A stretch of 64,000 nt of DNA from Ruminococcus flavefaciens (GCF_900108555.1 NZ_FNWV01000002.1:237389-301388), one strand, 5' to 3'; shown: positions 51,592 through 60,592, counted from the first letter of the stretch. The notes: generated by a model from the letters alone, not told the origin. Translations and numbers: made by a program.

Positions 51592-52432
51592 GAATATACA
51601 GACTTTTATCGCCTGCGATGCCGAATACGATGAGGCTAAGATAGTGCTTTTCGGAGCAGGCTTTGACGGCACTACAAGTTTCAGACCTGGCACACGCTTT
51701 GCTCCTTCGGCAATAAGGAATGAAAGCTTCGGTATCGAGACATACAGTCCTTATCAGGATAAGGACATGACAGACTACAGCTATTTTGACAGCGGCGATC
51801 TGGAGCTGCCTTTCGGAAGCACTGACCGCGCTGTAGATGATATATCTGAACGTGCAGAAGTGATACTTGCAGATGACAAGCTGCCATTTATGATAGGCGG
51901 CGAGCATCTTGTAACTCTGGGTACTGTAAGGGCAGTCAAGGAAAAATACAGCGATCTCTATATCGTTCACTTTGACGCTCATGCAGACCTCCGTGATGAC
52001 TATCTCGGTCAGAAGCTCTCACACGCCTGTGTGCTCAGACGCTGCCATGAGCTTGTAGGCGACGGTCATATCTTTCAGTTCGGTATCCGCAGCGGCGATC
52101 GTGAGGAATTCCGCTTTGCGGACAAGCACACGGAAATGCATAAGTTCAGCTTTGACGGGCTTGAAGAGGTAGTGGAAAAGCTCAAGGGCAAGAATGTTTA
52201 CTTCACACTTGACCTCGATGTGCTTGACCCGTCTATATTCCCCGGTACGGGAACTCCCGAGGCAGGGGGAGTCACATTTGACGAGCTTAGAAAGGCTGTA
52301 ACACTTGTATGCAGCAAGCTGAATATAGTTGGCTGTGATGTCAACGAGCTGAGCCCTGTTTACGATCAGAGCGGAGTTTCCACAGCAGTTGCCTGCAAGA
52401 TCATAAGAGAAATGCTGCTGGCTCTGTCATAA
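51581..52432 (+). CDS. speB: Agmatinase
   Basis: 283 residues of the ureohydrolase family. Manganese-site motifs are GGEHLVTLG, FDAHADLRDDY and DLDVLDPSIFPGTGTPEAGG. It hydrolyses agmatine to putrescine and urea, linking speA with speE. Its ATG lies within the end of speE. Confidence 0.95.
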   Translation: MLNKNIQTFIACDAEYDEAKIVLFGAGFDGTTSFRPGTRFAPSAIRNESFGIETYSPYQDKDMTDYSYFDSGDLELPFGSTDRAVDDISERAEVILADDKLPFMIGGEHLVTLGTVRAVKEKYSDLYIVHFDAHADLRDDYLGQKLSHACVLRRCHELVGDGHIFQFGIRSGDREEFRFADKHTEMHKFSFDGLEEVVEKLKGKNVYFTLDLDVLDPSIFPGTGTPEAGGVTFDELRKAVTLVCSKLNIVGCDVNELSPVYDQSGVSTAVACKIIREMLLALS

Positions 52433-52453
52433 AAGAGTTAGAGTGGTGAGTTT

Positions 52454-53062
52454 ATGGATAAAAGATATGGATTTGAGGACGATATCCCACACGAGGAGAT
52501 AAAAGATACAGACGCTGTGAAATACAGTAATGAGCTCGAAAAAGAAAAAAGGGAAAAAATGGAACGTGAGCTTAAAAACGATGAGAAGCTGCTTCGTTGG
52601 GGCGGTAATTCTGGTTCATACTTTTGCCTCATCATTGGAGCGGTAATGTTCGTTGTGGGCTGTGTTTTGTGTATTGAACGCTTGACTAATAAAAAAACGT
52701 GTACGAAGCGTGTTCATGGTGAGGTTATCGGCTTTTCACTTTATGAGCCTCATGATCAGGAGGAAGAAAGCCATGCTTATGCTCCTGTATTTCGTTATTA
52801 TTACGGCGACCATGAATATACCCAAAAAGGAAAGGCATATACGGGCAAGGATAATCTTTATGTGGGCAAAAAGCTGGATATTTACATTGATCCAAACGAT
52901 CCCACAACTATCTACGTGCCCGAATATAAGGCGGAAAAGAAAGCCGATATAATGCTGGTGATCGTGGGGTTAATAGTGATGATCGTCACTTTTGTTTACC
53001 CGAGATACCGTATTAAAAAGGAAATTGAGGAACTGCGGAGAACGTATGAGAGCAGGTTGTGA
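52454..53062 (+). CDS. DUF3592-like membrane protein, array member 1
   Basis: 202 residues. A charged helical N-terminus (1-50) is followed by a membrane helix (about 55-75), an extracytoplasmic domain with YAPVFRYYYGDHEYTQKG, VGKKLDIYIDPNDP and YVPEYK, and a second membrane helix (about 165-184). The pattern (Y-x-PVF-x-Y then G-x-x-Y, VG-x5-IYIDP-x-DP, Y-x-P-x-Y) recurs in the next five similar genes. The function is unknown. It starts 21 bp after speB. Confidence 0.75.
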   Translation: MDKRYGFEDDIPHEEIKDTDAVKYSNELEKEKREKMERELKNDEKLLRWGGNSGSYFCLIIGAVMFVVGCVLCIERLTNKKTCTKRVHGEVIGFSLYEPHDQEEESHAYAPVFRYYYGDHEYTQKGKAYTGKDNLYVGKKLDIYIDPNDPTTIYVPEYKAEKKADIMLVIVGLIVMIVTFVYPRYRIKKEIEELRRTYESRL

Positions 53063-53124
53063 TTTGCAGAAAACACAGTACGGCAGCATAAAGAATGTCC
53101 TATATTCCATTGCGAGGTCACACT

Positions 53125-53700
53125 ATGAATAACAACGAGCAGCAAACAGAAGATAAAAGCAGAAAAAACAGAGCTTTAAGGATAGGTATAATATTTGCCG
53201 TTATACTGACGCTTCTGGGTTTTATAACAGGTCTGGCATTTACGGTGGTGAAAAAAGCGATAAGCGGTGCGGTTACGCAGGATACATCTGCTTATAATGT
53301 ATCGGTAACGGCGGTTATCAGCGAGAACCGTGAGCATTTGTCGAATTCCGATGACAGTTCTTCAATGGTATATACTCCCGTATACGAGTACGAATACAAT
53401 GGGAAAACGTATAATGTTGAGGGAAGTATAAGCTCAAACAGCAAGAAGTATGAAGTCGGAGAAAAGGTGGATATACGCATATCGGAAGGCGAACCCGGAA
53501 AGATGTATGATCCCGCATTCAACCGAAATACTGTATTTAAGCAGATAGACCGTGAGTTTTCTGGATTCTGGCTCTTAGTGATATTTATACCGTGTATTAT
53601 AATGATCCTTACTGTAGTTGTTGTATGCGTGGTAATGCGCAGCAAATCAGCAGGTAACAGCTCGGACGATAAAGATACGAATGATGATTTTATGGGGTAA
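53125..53700 (+). CDS. DUF3592-like membrane protein, array member 2
   Basis: 191 residues from ATG 53125 (a GAGG-containing Shine-Dalgarno; a longer TTG reading is unlikely). Same plan: two membrane helices (about 17-38 and 144-166) around YTPVYEYEYNGKTYNVEG, VGEKVDIRISEGEP and MYDPAF. It is the most diverged in the IDP motif (ISEGEP for IDPxDP). Confidence 0.72.
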   Translation: MNNNEQQTEDKSRKNRALRIGIIFAVILTLLGFITGLAFTVVKKAISGAVTQDTSAYNVSVTAVISENREHLSNSDDSSSMVYTPVYEYEYNGKTYNVEGSISSNSKKYEVGEKVDIRISEGEPGKMYDPAFNRNTVFKQIDREFSGFWLLVIFIPCIIMILTVVVVCVVMRSKSAGNSSDDKDTNDDFMG

Positions 53701-53747
53701 AATAAGGAAGTCACATTCGCGGAAATGATATAAAATGGGGTGTAAAA

Positions 53748-54404
53748 ATGAAAAATTATGATAACAGCGATTATGAAAATTATAACAGCGAAGAGTACGA
53801 CAGCTATAGTGACAGTGATCACGGGAACTATGATAACAGCGGATACGGACAATTTAACGGAAACGGTCAGCCGATAACTCAGCTTACAGACAGGCAGAAA
53901 AAATTTGCATCAAATGCTTTCGGCTGTATTGGCGCGCTTTTTACTGCGCCTTTTCTGCTGGCAGGTATCGTTTTCTTTATTCTGGGAGCAAAGGAATTCT
54001 TTGCACTTAACAGTGCTAAAAAGGTGTGTACTTACAAAGTTATAGGCACAGTCTCAGAGATACAAAGATGGGACGATACTCATCGGAAAAGCAGTGATGA
54101 CGAACCTACAAATACCTATGCTCCTGTTTTTGTATACGAATATCAAGGAAATAAATATAGAGAAGAGGGGAATTATTACAGTCCGTCAACAGGCTTTACA
54201 GTTGGTCAAAGCGTAGACATCTACATTGATCCCCTTGATCCTGAAAATGTCTATATACCGTCTTACAAGCAAAAAAAGAGCGGTTCGGGAATGTCAATGG
54301 TGATAGGAGCGATATGTATCGCAGTCGGTTTGATCATTCCGATAAGCATGAAAAGAAAGACAAAGAAAGCGCTGACCACATCAATTCCGGATCAGTATTA
54401 TTAA
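53748..54404 (+). CDS. DUF3592-like membrane protein, array member 3
   Basis: 218 residues. The N-terminus is Asn/Tyr/Ser/Asp-rich (NYDNSDYENYNSEEYDSYSD), followed by a helix (about 63-86), the core YAPVFVYEYQGNKYREEG, VGQSVDIYIDPLDPENVYIP, and a final helix (about 185-203). It overlaps nothing; 47 bp from member 2. Confidence 0.75.
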   Translation: MKNYDNSDYENYNSEEYDSYSDSDHGNYDNSGYGQFNGNGQPITQLTDRQKKFASNAFGCIGALFTAPFLLAGIVFFILGAKEFFALNSAKKVCTYKVIGTVSEIQRWDDTHRKSSDDEPTNTYAPVFVYEYQGNKYREEGNYYSPSTGFTVGQSVDIYIDPLDPENVYIPSYKQKKSGSGMSMVIGAICIAVGLIIPISMKRKTKKALTTSIPDQYY

Positions 54405-54421
54405 TGAAGAAGTGAGATAAA

Positions 54422-55039
54422 ATGAAACACTTTAATAATGATGAAAATTTCAATAATTATAATAGAATAAGTTACAAAGATCCTGAATTTGATTCTCTTT
54501 CTGATGAAGAAAAGGTGAAGTATCTGACAAGAGGGCAGAAACGCGGCGTTATGACTTGCGCGACCATTTTTTTCGGAATCATAGCCTTGTTATTTGTAGC
54601 GGTCGGAGTGATCTTTATAAGATCAAATCTGAACGGTAAAAAATCATTGGAAAAGGATCATAGACAGTGCTCTGAACTGGTCGAAGGGATCGTGACAAAC
54701 ATAAACAGCAAGGAGTTCAATGAAAGGGACAGTGATGACAATATTACAAAATGGACAGGCTATGCTCCTGAATTCACATACACGTATAATGGACGTGAAT
54801 ATACTCACAAAGAGAATTATTACAAGCATTCTTCGGTCTATGAGATCGGTGATTCAGAGCATATCTATATAAATCCTGATGATCCTGCTCAGGTATACAT
54901 ACCTAATTATGATTCCAGAAAAGATAAAGGAAATACAGGTCTTATTATCGGTATAATAATTATAATAGCTGCTGTCGGAATATTCCTGGTCTATATTATT
55001 GGATTAGGAATTAAACTGTATAAAAACAGTGATTATTAA
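54422..55039 (+). CDS. DUF3592-like membrane protein, array member 4
   Basis: 205 residues. A polar N-terminus (FNNDENFNNYNRISYKD) leads to a helix (about 43-66), core YAPEFTYTYNGREYTHKE, IGDSEHIYINPDDPAQVYIP, and a last helix (about 172-198). Very close in layout to member 3; separated by 17 bp. Confidence 0.75.
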   Translation: MKHFNNDENFNNYNRISYKDPEFDSLSDEEKVKYLTRGQKRGVMTCATIFFGIIALLFVAVGVIFIRSNLNGKKSLEKDHRQCSELVEGIVTNINSKEFNERDSDDNITKWTGYAPEFTYTYNGREYTHKENYYKHSSVYEIGDSEHIYINPDDPAQVYIPNYDSRKDKGNTGLIIGIIIIIAAVGIFLVYIIGLGIKLYKNSDY

Positions 55040-55050
55040 AGGAGATAAAA

Positions 55051-55509
55051 ATGAACATATTCAGAGCGCAGAATGCTTCGGGACTGGCGGATATACGTAT
55101 AAAATATTTACGCGAGGACTTCCCCGAAATGACAGATGCCGAGGCTGCTAAAATAAAGGCAAGGCTTCCGCGGTATTATGCCGATCATCTCAACTGCGAT
55201 TTCTTTGCATATCTCGCAGAGGACGGCGGCAAGCTTGTAGGTTCGGCTTTCCTCACAGTAGGAGAGCTGCCGCCTAATCCGAATTTTCCTAAAGGCAGGG
55301 TAGGAACGGTACTCAATGTTGTGACCGATAAGAACTATCGCCGACAGGGAATAGCTACAGAGCTTATGAAGCTCCTTATAGCTGATGCCAAGACAATGGA
55401 CCTTGATTATATCGAGCTCCAGGCTTCCGAGGAAGGCTATCATCTTTATAAGAAGTTAGGATTTGAAGAGAAAGTATCACAGTTCACACCAATGAAATTA
55501 GTTTTATAA
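55051..55509 (+). CDS. GNAT-family N-acetyltransferase
   Basis: 152 residues. GNAT core: KLVGSAFLTVGELPPNP, then VVTDKNYRRQGIATELMKLL (acetyl-CoA loop Q/RxxGxA) and YIELQASEEGYHLYKKLGF. It transfers acetyl from acetyl-CoA to an unknown amine. Its place in a polyamine operon suggests a spermidine or putrescine acetylase, but nothing in the sequence proves that. It lies 11 bp after DUF3592-like member 4. Confidence 0.88.
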   Translation: MNIFRAQNASGLADIRIKYLREDFPEMTDAEAAKIKARLPRYYADHLNCDFFAYLAEDGGKLVGSAFLTVGELPPNPNFPKGRVGTVLNVVTDKNYRRQGIATELMKLLIADAKTMDLDYIELQASEEGYHLYKKLGFEEKVSQFTPMKLVL

Positions 55510-55524
55510 ACAGGAGATTTAATT

Positions 55525-55638
55525 ATGAATATTCAAATCAACAGGAGTACAACAGTATCCAAACCGTCAAGTGCCGCGAAAATGATACTTGTTATTGATC
55601 GTTCATATTTTTTAATCAGCAAAAATATATGGAGTTAA
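55525..55638 (+). CDS. Possible 37-residue small protein
   Basis: An ORF starting with ATG behind a strong Shine-Dalgarno (CAGGAG, 8 nt upstream), ending 4 bp before the next gene. The sequence (MNIQINRSTTVSKPSSAAKM...) has one short hydrophobic stretch (MILVIDRSYFLI) and no known family. It may be a coupling leader peptide or a decayed fragment. Confidence 0.35.
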   Translation: MNIQINRSTTVSKPSSAAKMILVIDRSYFLISKNIWS

Positions 55639-55642
55639 GAAA

Positions 55643-56029
55643 ATGATAATATTGATTTTTATTATTCCAGTGATTTTTGTATTGGTAGGTATTTGGGGAA
55701 TAGTAAAACTGATAATAGCAAAGAAAAAGTGTACAGAGTATGTTGATGCTGCTGTTGTAGAGTTCAAGATAAAACACAGCAGTAAAGGTGATTCATTCTA
55801 TCCTGTTTTTGGATATAGATTTGAAGGAGTGGATTATAGAAGTTCGAGTAATTTTACTTCTGCATTTCTCAGATTTAAAGTGGGCGATCAGTTAGGACTT
55901 TACATTGACCCTGATAAGCCTGAAAGGTTTTACTGTCCGAAGGAAACGATACATAGAATTCTTTTTTACCTGCTGTTTAGCGGTATGGGAGGGCTTTATA
56001 TGTATCTTTCATATTTAAAAATGATATAA
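55643..56029 (+). CDS. DUF3592-like membrane protein, array member 5 (short)
   Basis: 128 residues, lacking the soluble N-terminus of members 1-4. It begins with a membrane helix (MIILIFIIPVIFVLVGIWGI), then the core FYPVFGYRFEGVDYRSSS, VGDQLGLYIDPDKPERFYCP and a second helix (about 107-126). Confidence 0.72.
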   Translation: MIILIFIIPVIFVLVGIWGIVKLIIAKKKCTEYVDAAVVEFKIKHSSKGDSFYPVFGYRFEGVDYRSSSNFTSAFLRFKVGDQLGLYIDPDKPERFYCPKETIHRILFYLLFSGMGGLYMYLSYLKMI

Positions 56030-56111
56030 ATAATTATATCTGATTTTTATTCAGTTCACTGAGATAAGACGATTGAAGAAGAAAGGGAGTATAGATATTG
56101 GTGAAAGATAA

Positions 56112-56501
56112 ATGCCGGATATAGAGAATATGGAAGAATATTTATTATGGAAATTTGTATTGCTGATACCGACAGTAATAGCTCTGGTGGATTATTTAGT
56201 TATCAGAATGCTGAGGCGCAAGTGTACAGAAACGGTCAGAGTCATGATAAAAAGAATTGGTGTAAACAGTGACGGTACCGAAAAACGCAAGCTGGTCTAT
56301 GAATATGATGATCGGCTGTATGAATCGACAAGCGATTCAAATCTGATCGCTCATTTGGAAAGAAGCGGTCAGCGTATAATCAAGGTAAATCCAAATAACC
56401 CAGAAATGTATTATTGTCCTTCAAGGCAGAAAAAACATCTCTTTACGGATCTGCTTTTGGCGGCAATAGGCATTTATTTGGTGACACATATAAATTTTTA
56501 A
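56112..56501 (+). CDS. DUF3592-like membrane protein, array member 6 (short, diverged)
   Basis: 129 residues. N-terminal helix (about 11-29, FVLLIPTVIALVDYLVI), core reduced to KRKLVYEYDDRLYESTSD, then RIIKVNPNNPEMYYCPSRQ and a C-terminal helix. NPNNP and YYCP keep the family pattern of IDPxDP and YxP. It is 19 bp before the dehydrogenase gene. Confidence 0.68.
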   Translation: MPDIENMEEYLLWKFVLLIPTVIALVDYLVIRMLRRKCTETVRVMIKRIGVNSDGTEKRKLVYEYDDRLYESTSDSNLIAHLERSGQRIIKVNPNNPEMYYCPSRQKKHLFTDLLLAAIGIYLVTHINF

Positions 56502-56520
56502 AGATACGGAGGAATTAAAA

Positions 56521-57723
56521 ATGGGAAAATGTATGATCATCGGCTGCGGAGGAGTTGCTTCCGTTGCAATTCACAAGTGCTGTCAGAACAGCGAGGTATT
56601 TGAGGGCATAATGATAGCGAGCCGTACCAAGTCAAAGTGCGATGCGCTGAAGGAAAAGCTCCAGCCTACAACAAAGACAGTCATCGAGACAGCTCAGGTT
56701 AACGCTGACAATGTTGACGAGCTTGTTGCTCTTATCAACAGCTATAAGCCTGATGTAGTGCTGAACCTTGCACTTCCTTATCAGGACCTTACTATCATGG
56801 ACGCTTGTCTCGCTACAAAGACTCACTATGTAGATACTGCAAACTATGAGCCTCTTGATACTGCTAAATTCGAGTACAAGTGGCAGTGGGCATACCGTGA
56901 GAGATTTGAAAAGGCTGGCATCACAGCTCTCCTCGGAAGCGGCTTTGATCCAGGTGTAACAGGTGTATTCTCAGCTTACGCTATGAAGCATCAGTTCGAC
57001 GAGATAAACTACATTGATATCCTCGACTGCAACGGCGGCGACCACGGCTATCCGTTCGCTACAAACTTCAACCCTGAGATCAATATCCGAGAGGTATCTG
57101 CTAAGGGCAGCTACATCGAGGACGGCAAGTGGGTAGAAACTGAGCCTATGGAGATAAAGCGCGTTTACAACTTCAAGGGCGTAGGTGAAAAGGATATGTA
57201 CCTTCTCCACCATGAGGAGCTTGAGTCTCTTGCACTCAACATCAAGGGCATCAAGCGTATCCGTTTCTTCATGACATTCGGTCAGAGCTACCTCACACAC
57301 CTCAAGTGCCTTGAAAATGTTGGTATGACATCTATCGAGCCTATCATGTACGAGGGCAAGGAGATAGTACCGCTCCAGTTCTTAAAGGCTGTACTTCCCG
57401 ATCCTGCATCACTTGGTCCGAGAACAGTGGGCAAGACAAATATCGGCTGTATCTTCCGCGGAAAGAAGGACGGCAAGGACAAGAACTACTACCTCTACAA
57501 TATCTGCGATCATCAGGAGTGCTACAAGGAAGTTGGCTCACAGGCTATCTCCTATACAACAGGTGTACCTGCAATGATCGGTGCAATGATGATAATGACA
57601 GGCACATGGAAGAAGGCTGGCGTTTACAACATCGAGGAATTTGATCCCGATCCGTTCATGGAAGCACTCAACAAGTGGGGACTTCCTTGGGAAGAGGACT
57701 TCGATCCTACTCTTGTTGACTGA
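56521..57723 (+). CDS. Carboxynorspermidine/carboxyspermidine dehydrogenase (saccharopine-dehydrogenase family)
   Basis: 400 residues. The NADPH site CMIIGCGGVASVAIHKCCQN opens the protein; DVVLNLALPYQDLTIMDACL and ALLGSGFDPGVTGVFSAYA are typical of the Lys9/CASDH group. It condenses putrescine (or diaminopropane) with aspartate semialdehyde and reduces the imine to carboxyspermidine. The cognate decarboxylase gene is 1.2 kb downstream on the same strand. Strongly biased codon use suggests high expression. GGAGG precedes the ATG. Confidence 0.93.
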   Translation: MGKCMIIGCGGVASVAIHKCCQNSEVFEGIMIASRTKSKCDALKEKLQPTTKTVIETAQVNADNVDELVALINSYKPDVVLNLALPYQDLTIMDACLATKTHYVDTANYEPLDTAKFEYKWQWAYRERFEKAGITALLGSGFDPGVTGVFSAYAMKHQFDEINYIDILDCNGGDHGYPFATNFNPEINIREVSAKGSYIEDGKWVETEPMEIKRVYNFKGVGEKDMYLLHHEELESLALNIKGIKRIRFFMTFGQSYLTHLKCLENVGMTSIEPIMYEGKEIVPLQFLKAVLPDPASLGPRTVGKTNIGCIFRGKKDGKDKNYYLYNICDHQECYKEVGSQAISYTTGVPAMIGAMMIMTGTWKKAGVYNIEEFDPDPFMEALNKWGLPWEEDFDPTLVD

Positions 57724-57724
57724 T

Positions 57725-58198
57725 ATGAGGGCTAAAAAGCTTTTAGTTTTTGCTCTTTTTGCATTATACACTGCGGCTGCGTTTTATCTGCTCTTTTATA
57801 TCAGGAGCAGTATGCTGAACTTTTACACCTATGGTGAATACTTCCGTAAGAACAGTAATTTCGTACCATTTCGCACTATAGCTGAGTTTGTCAGGTATTA
57901 CCGTGCAGACGATGTGATATACGGTGATCTCTCCTTTGATAATCTGTGGGGGAATTTAGCTGTATTCATGCCTGCGGGAGTATTCTTCCCTGCGCTGTGG
58001 AAAAAGCAGCGCAGCTTTAAGGTGTTTGCCCTTACTATAGCGGCAGTCATCATAGGAGTTGAGGCAGGTCAGTTTCTTACAATGCGCGGCAGCTGCGATA
58101 TAGACGATTTTATCCTGAATATTTCGGGAGCATTCATAGGCTTTGCATTTTCAAAGCTTAATATAGTAAGAAAACTGATATTTACGGATATCAGCTAA
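57725..58198 (+). CDS. VanZ-like membrane protein
   Basis: 157 residues from ATG 57725, 1 nt after the dehydrogenase stop. Four hydrophobic segments. VanZ-family features are NFVPFRTIAEFV, NLWGNLAVFMPAGVFFPAL and the end EAGQFLTMRGSCDIDDFILN followed by a Gly-containing helix. The exact biochemical role of these small membrane proteins is unclear, though VanZ itself gives low teicoplanin resistance. Probably translationally coupled to its upstream neighbour. Confidence 0.85.
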   Translation: MRAKKLLVFALFALYTAAAFYLLFYIRSSMLNFYTYGEYFRKNSNFVPFRTIAEFVRYYRADDVIYGDLSFDNLWGNLAVFMPAGVFFPALWKKQRSFKVFALTIAAVIIGVEAGQFLTMRGSCDIDDFILNISGAFIGFAFSKLNIVRKLIFTDIS

Positions 58199-58218
58199 AA
58201 AAAGGAGAATAGAAAAAT

Positions 58219-58875
58219 ATGAAAGGTTTTAAGAACCTCAAAAAGGTAATGACAGCAGCTGTTGCTGCAACAATGCTTATTATGACAGGCTGCGGCAAAG
58301 ATGCAGCCAAATCTGATAAAAATGAGTCCACAACAGCAGCAGGACAGTCAGGCAATACTATCATCGTGACACTTTATCCCGACAAAGCACCTATTACCTG
58401 CGCTAACTTTGAAAAGCTGGTAAACGAGGGCTTTTATAACGGACTTACCTTCCATCGTGTAATTGACGGCTTTATGGCACAGGGCGGCGACCCCGAGGGT
58501 ACAGGAATGGGCGGAAGCAAAGAGACTATCAAGGGCGAGTTTGCTGCAAACGGCGTTGACAATCCTACATCGCATCAGCGCGGAGTAATATCAATGGCTC
58601 GTTCTTCGGATCCCGACAGTGCGTCAAGCCAGTTCTTCATCTGTTATACAGGTAATTACACAGCTTCGCTTGACGGCTATTATGCTGCATTCGGTAATGT
58701 TACCGAGGGCATGGAGGTAGTTGACGACTTCACAAAAGTACCTCGTTCACAGGGTACTGACGGTGCTATGTCAAAGCCGAATACACCTATCGTAATGGAA
58801 AAGGTCGAGATGATCGACCCCGATGAGAATGGTGCTCCGAGAGTTAAGATCACCATGAACGATTTCCTTGGATAA
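58219..58875 (+). CDS. Cyclophilin-type peptidyl-prolyl isomerase lipoprotein
   Basis: 218 residues with a lipoprotein signal (lipobox MTGC, Cys25) and a Ser/Thr spacer. The cyclophilin domain shows NFEKLVNEGFYNGLTFHRVI, GFMAQGGDPEGTGMGG and SSQFFICY with FGNVTEGMEVVD. The fold assists proline isomerisation of proteins outside the membrane. It sits inside the polyamine locus without an obvious link. The stop overlaps a possible TTG start of nspC. Confidence 0.95.
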   Translation: MKGFKNLKKVMTAAVAATMLIMTGCGKDAAKSDKNESTTAAGQSGNTIIVTLYPDKAPITCANFEKLVNEGFYNGLTFHRVIDGFMAQGGDPEGTGMGGSKETIKGEFAANGVDNPTSHQRGVISMARSSDPDSASSQFFICYTGNYTASLDGYYAAFGNVTEGMEVVDDFTKVPRSQGTDGAMSKPNTPIVMEKVEMIDPDENGAPRVKITMNDFLG

Positions 58876-58879
58876 GTTT

Positions 58880-60007
58880 ATGTTTGATTACACAAAAATG
58901 CCGACTCCCTGCTATGTAGTGGACGAGTCGGCACTTATTCACAATATGGAGATACTCCGCGGCGTTTCACAGCGCACGGGAGCTAAGATACTCCTTGCTC
59001 AGAAGGCTTTTTCATGCTATCATGTCTATCCGCTTATGAAGGAATACCTTGACGGAACAGCTTGCAGCGGACTTTTCGAGGCAAAGCTGGGATATGAAGA
59101 AATGGGAAAGGAAAATCACGTTTTTTCGGCTGCTTACCGCGAAAACGAAATAGACGAGATAATATCCTACTGCGGTCATATCATCTTCAATTCCTTTACT
59201 CAGCTTGACAAGTACCGTGACCGCGTACTTGCGGCAGGCAAGAAGATAGGACTCCGCATAAATCCCGAGTTTTCAACTCAGGAGGGACATGAGATATACG
59301 ATCCCTGTTCGCCTAAATCAAGGCTTGGCATCACTCGGAAGAACTTCCGTACAGACGACCTTGACGGCGTTACGGGAATACACTTCCATACTCTATGTGA
59401 GCAGAATTCCGATGACCTTGAAGCTACACTTGATGCTGTTGAGGAAAAGTTCGGCGATGTTCTCGAAAAAATGGAGTGGATAAACTTCGGCGGCGGTCAT
59501 CATATAACCCGTGCGGATTACGACATACCGCGGCTCGAACGCTGTATAAAACGTATGCAGGAAAAGTACGGACTGGAGGTGTTCCTCGAACCCGGTGAGG
59601 CAGCCGCTCTCAATGCAGGCTGGCTTGTGACCGAGGTGCTGGATATCACGGAAAATGATATGCCAATGGCTATACTTGATACCTCCGCAGCCTGCCATAT
59701 GCCTGATGTACTGGAAATGCCGTATCGTCCGCCACTTGTTGGTTCGGGAGAGAATGGCGAAAAGAAGTACAGCTACAGACTTGGCTCACAGACCTGTCTT
59801 GCAGGGGACTCTATAGGCGAGTACTCCTTCGATGAACCGCTTCACATAGGTGACAGGCTCGTGTTTGGTGATATGGCGATATATTCAATGGTCAAGAACA
59901 ATACCTTCAACGGTATGCCGCTTCCGTCCATACTTCTGCTGAAAAAGGACGGCAGCTTTGAGACGCTTCGCAGCTTCGGCTATTCTGACTTCAAGGAGAG
60001 ACTGTAA
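58880..60007 (+). CDS. nspC: Carboxynorspermidine/carboxyspermidine decarboxylase
   Basis: 375 residues from ATG 58880; an in-frame TTG at 58868 would overlap the cyclophilin gene. Alanine-racemase-fold PLP enzyme: PTPCYVVDESALIHNM and LLAQKAFSCY with the PLP lysine near the start, GIHFHTLCEQN, NFGGGHHIT, VFLEPGEAAALNAG and DTSAACHMPDVLEMPYRP. It decarboxylates carboxyspermidine to spermidine (or the nor-form). With the dehydrogenase upstream it completes the second spermidine route. It overlaps the phosphatase gene by 1 bp. Confidence 0.94.
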   Translation: MFDYTKMPTPCYVVDESALIHNMEILRGVSQRTGAKILLAQKAFSCYHVYPLMKEYLDGTACSGLFEAKLGYEEMGKENHVFSAAYRENEIDEIISYCGHIIFNSFTQLDKYRDRVLAAGKKIGLRINPEFSTQEGHEIYDPCSPKSRLGITRKNFRTDDLDGVTGIHFHTLCEQNSDDLEATLDAVEEKFGDVLEKMEWINFGGGHHITRADYDIPRLERCIKRMQEKYGLEVFLEPGEAAALNAGWLVTEVLDITENDMPMAILDTSAACHMPDVLEMPYRPPLVGSGENGEKKYSYRLGSQTCLAGDSIGEYSFDEPLHIGDRLVFGDMAIYSMVKNNTFNGMPLPSILLLKKDGSFETLRSFGYSDFKERL

Positions 60008-60591
60008 TGACTAATATTTACTTTGTACGTCATGCGCAGCCCGACTACGCTTTCGCAGAAGCATCAAAACGTCCCCTTACCGAGGAGGGCGAGAGGGATA
60101 CTCTTAAAGTTGTGGAAGCAATGAAGGATATCCGTATTGACTTCGCTATTTCAAGTCCTTATAAGCGCAGCTATGATACCATAAAGCAGACTGCGGACGA
60201 ACACGGACTTGATATAATTATTGACGAGAGACTGCACGAGCGTATCAACGGCAAAAACAGCAATAATATAGATATGTTCCGCAAACGCTGGGCTGACCTG
60301 AGCTACAGCGAAAGCGACGGCGAGTGTTTGCAGTCCGTAATGGACAGGAATATTGCTGCGGTAAACGATATGCTTGACGCTCACAGAGATGAGAACATAA
60401 TGGTGGGTACTCACGGTACTGCGCTCAGTACTATTCTTCATTACTATGACAACAGCTTCGGAGTAGATGAGTTCATGCGCCTTATCGATTTCATGCCGTA
60501 CATTATCCGCCTCGGATTTAACGGCAGGGAGCTTGTCGAAAAAGAGGAGATACTCATAGTCAAAAAGGAATTCAAAGGCAATAACCGATGA
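60007..60591 (+). CDS. Histidine phosphatase family protein
   Basis: 194 residues. The catalytic motif YFVRHAQPDYAF (RHG-type with Gln for Gly), SSPYKRSYDTIKQTA, DERLHERINGK and GTHGTALST give the phosphoglycerate-mutase-like phosphatase pattern. The substrate is unknown. It is the last gene of the polyamine locus; its start overlaps the nspC stop. Confidence 0.92.
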   Translation: MTNIYFVRHAQPDYAFAEASKRPLTEEGERDTLKVVEAMKDIRIDFAISSPYKRSYDTIKQTADEHGLDIIIDERLHERINGKNSNNIDMFRKRWADLSYSESDGECLQSVMDRNIAAVNDMLDAHRDENIMVGTHGTALSTILHYYDNSFGVDEFMRLIDFMPYIIRLGFNGRELVEKEEILIVKKEFKGNNR

Positions 60592-60592
60592 A

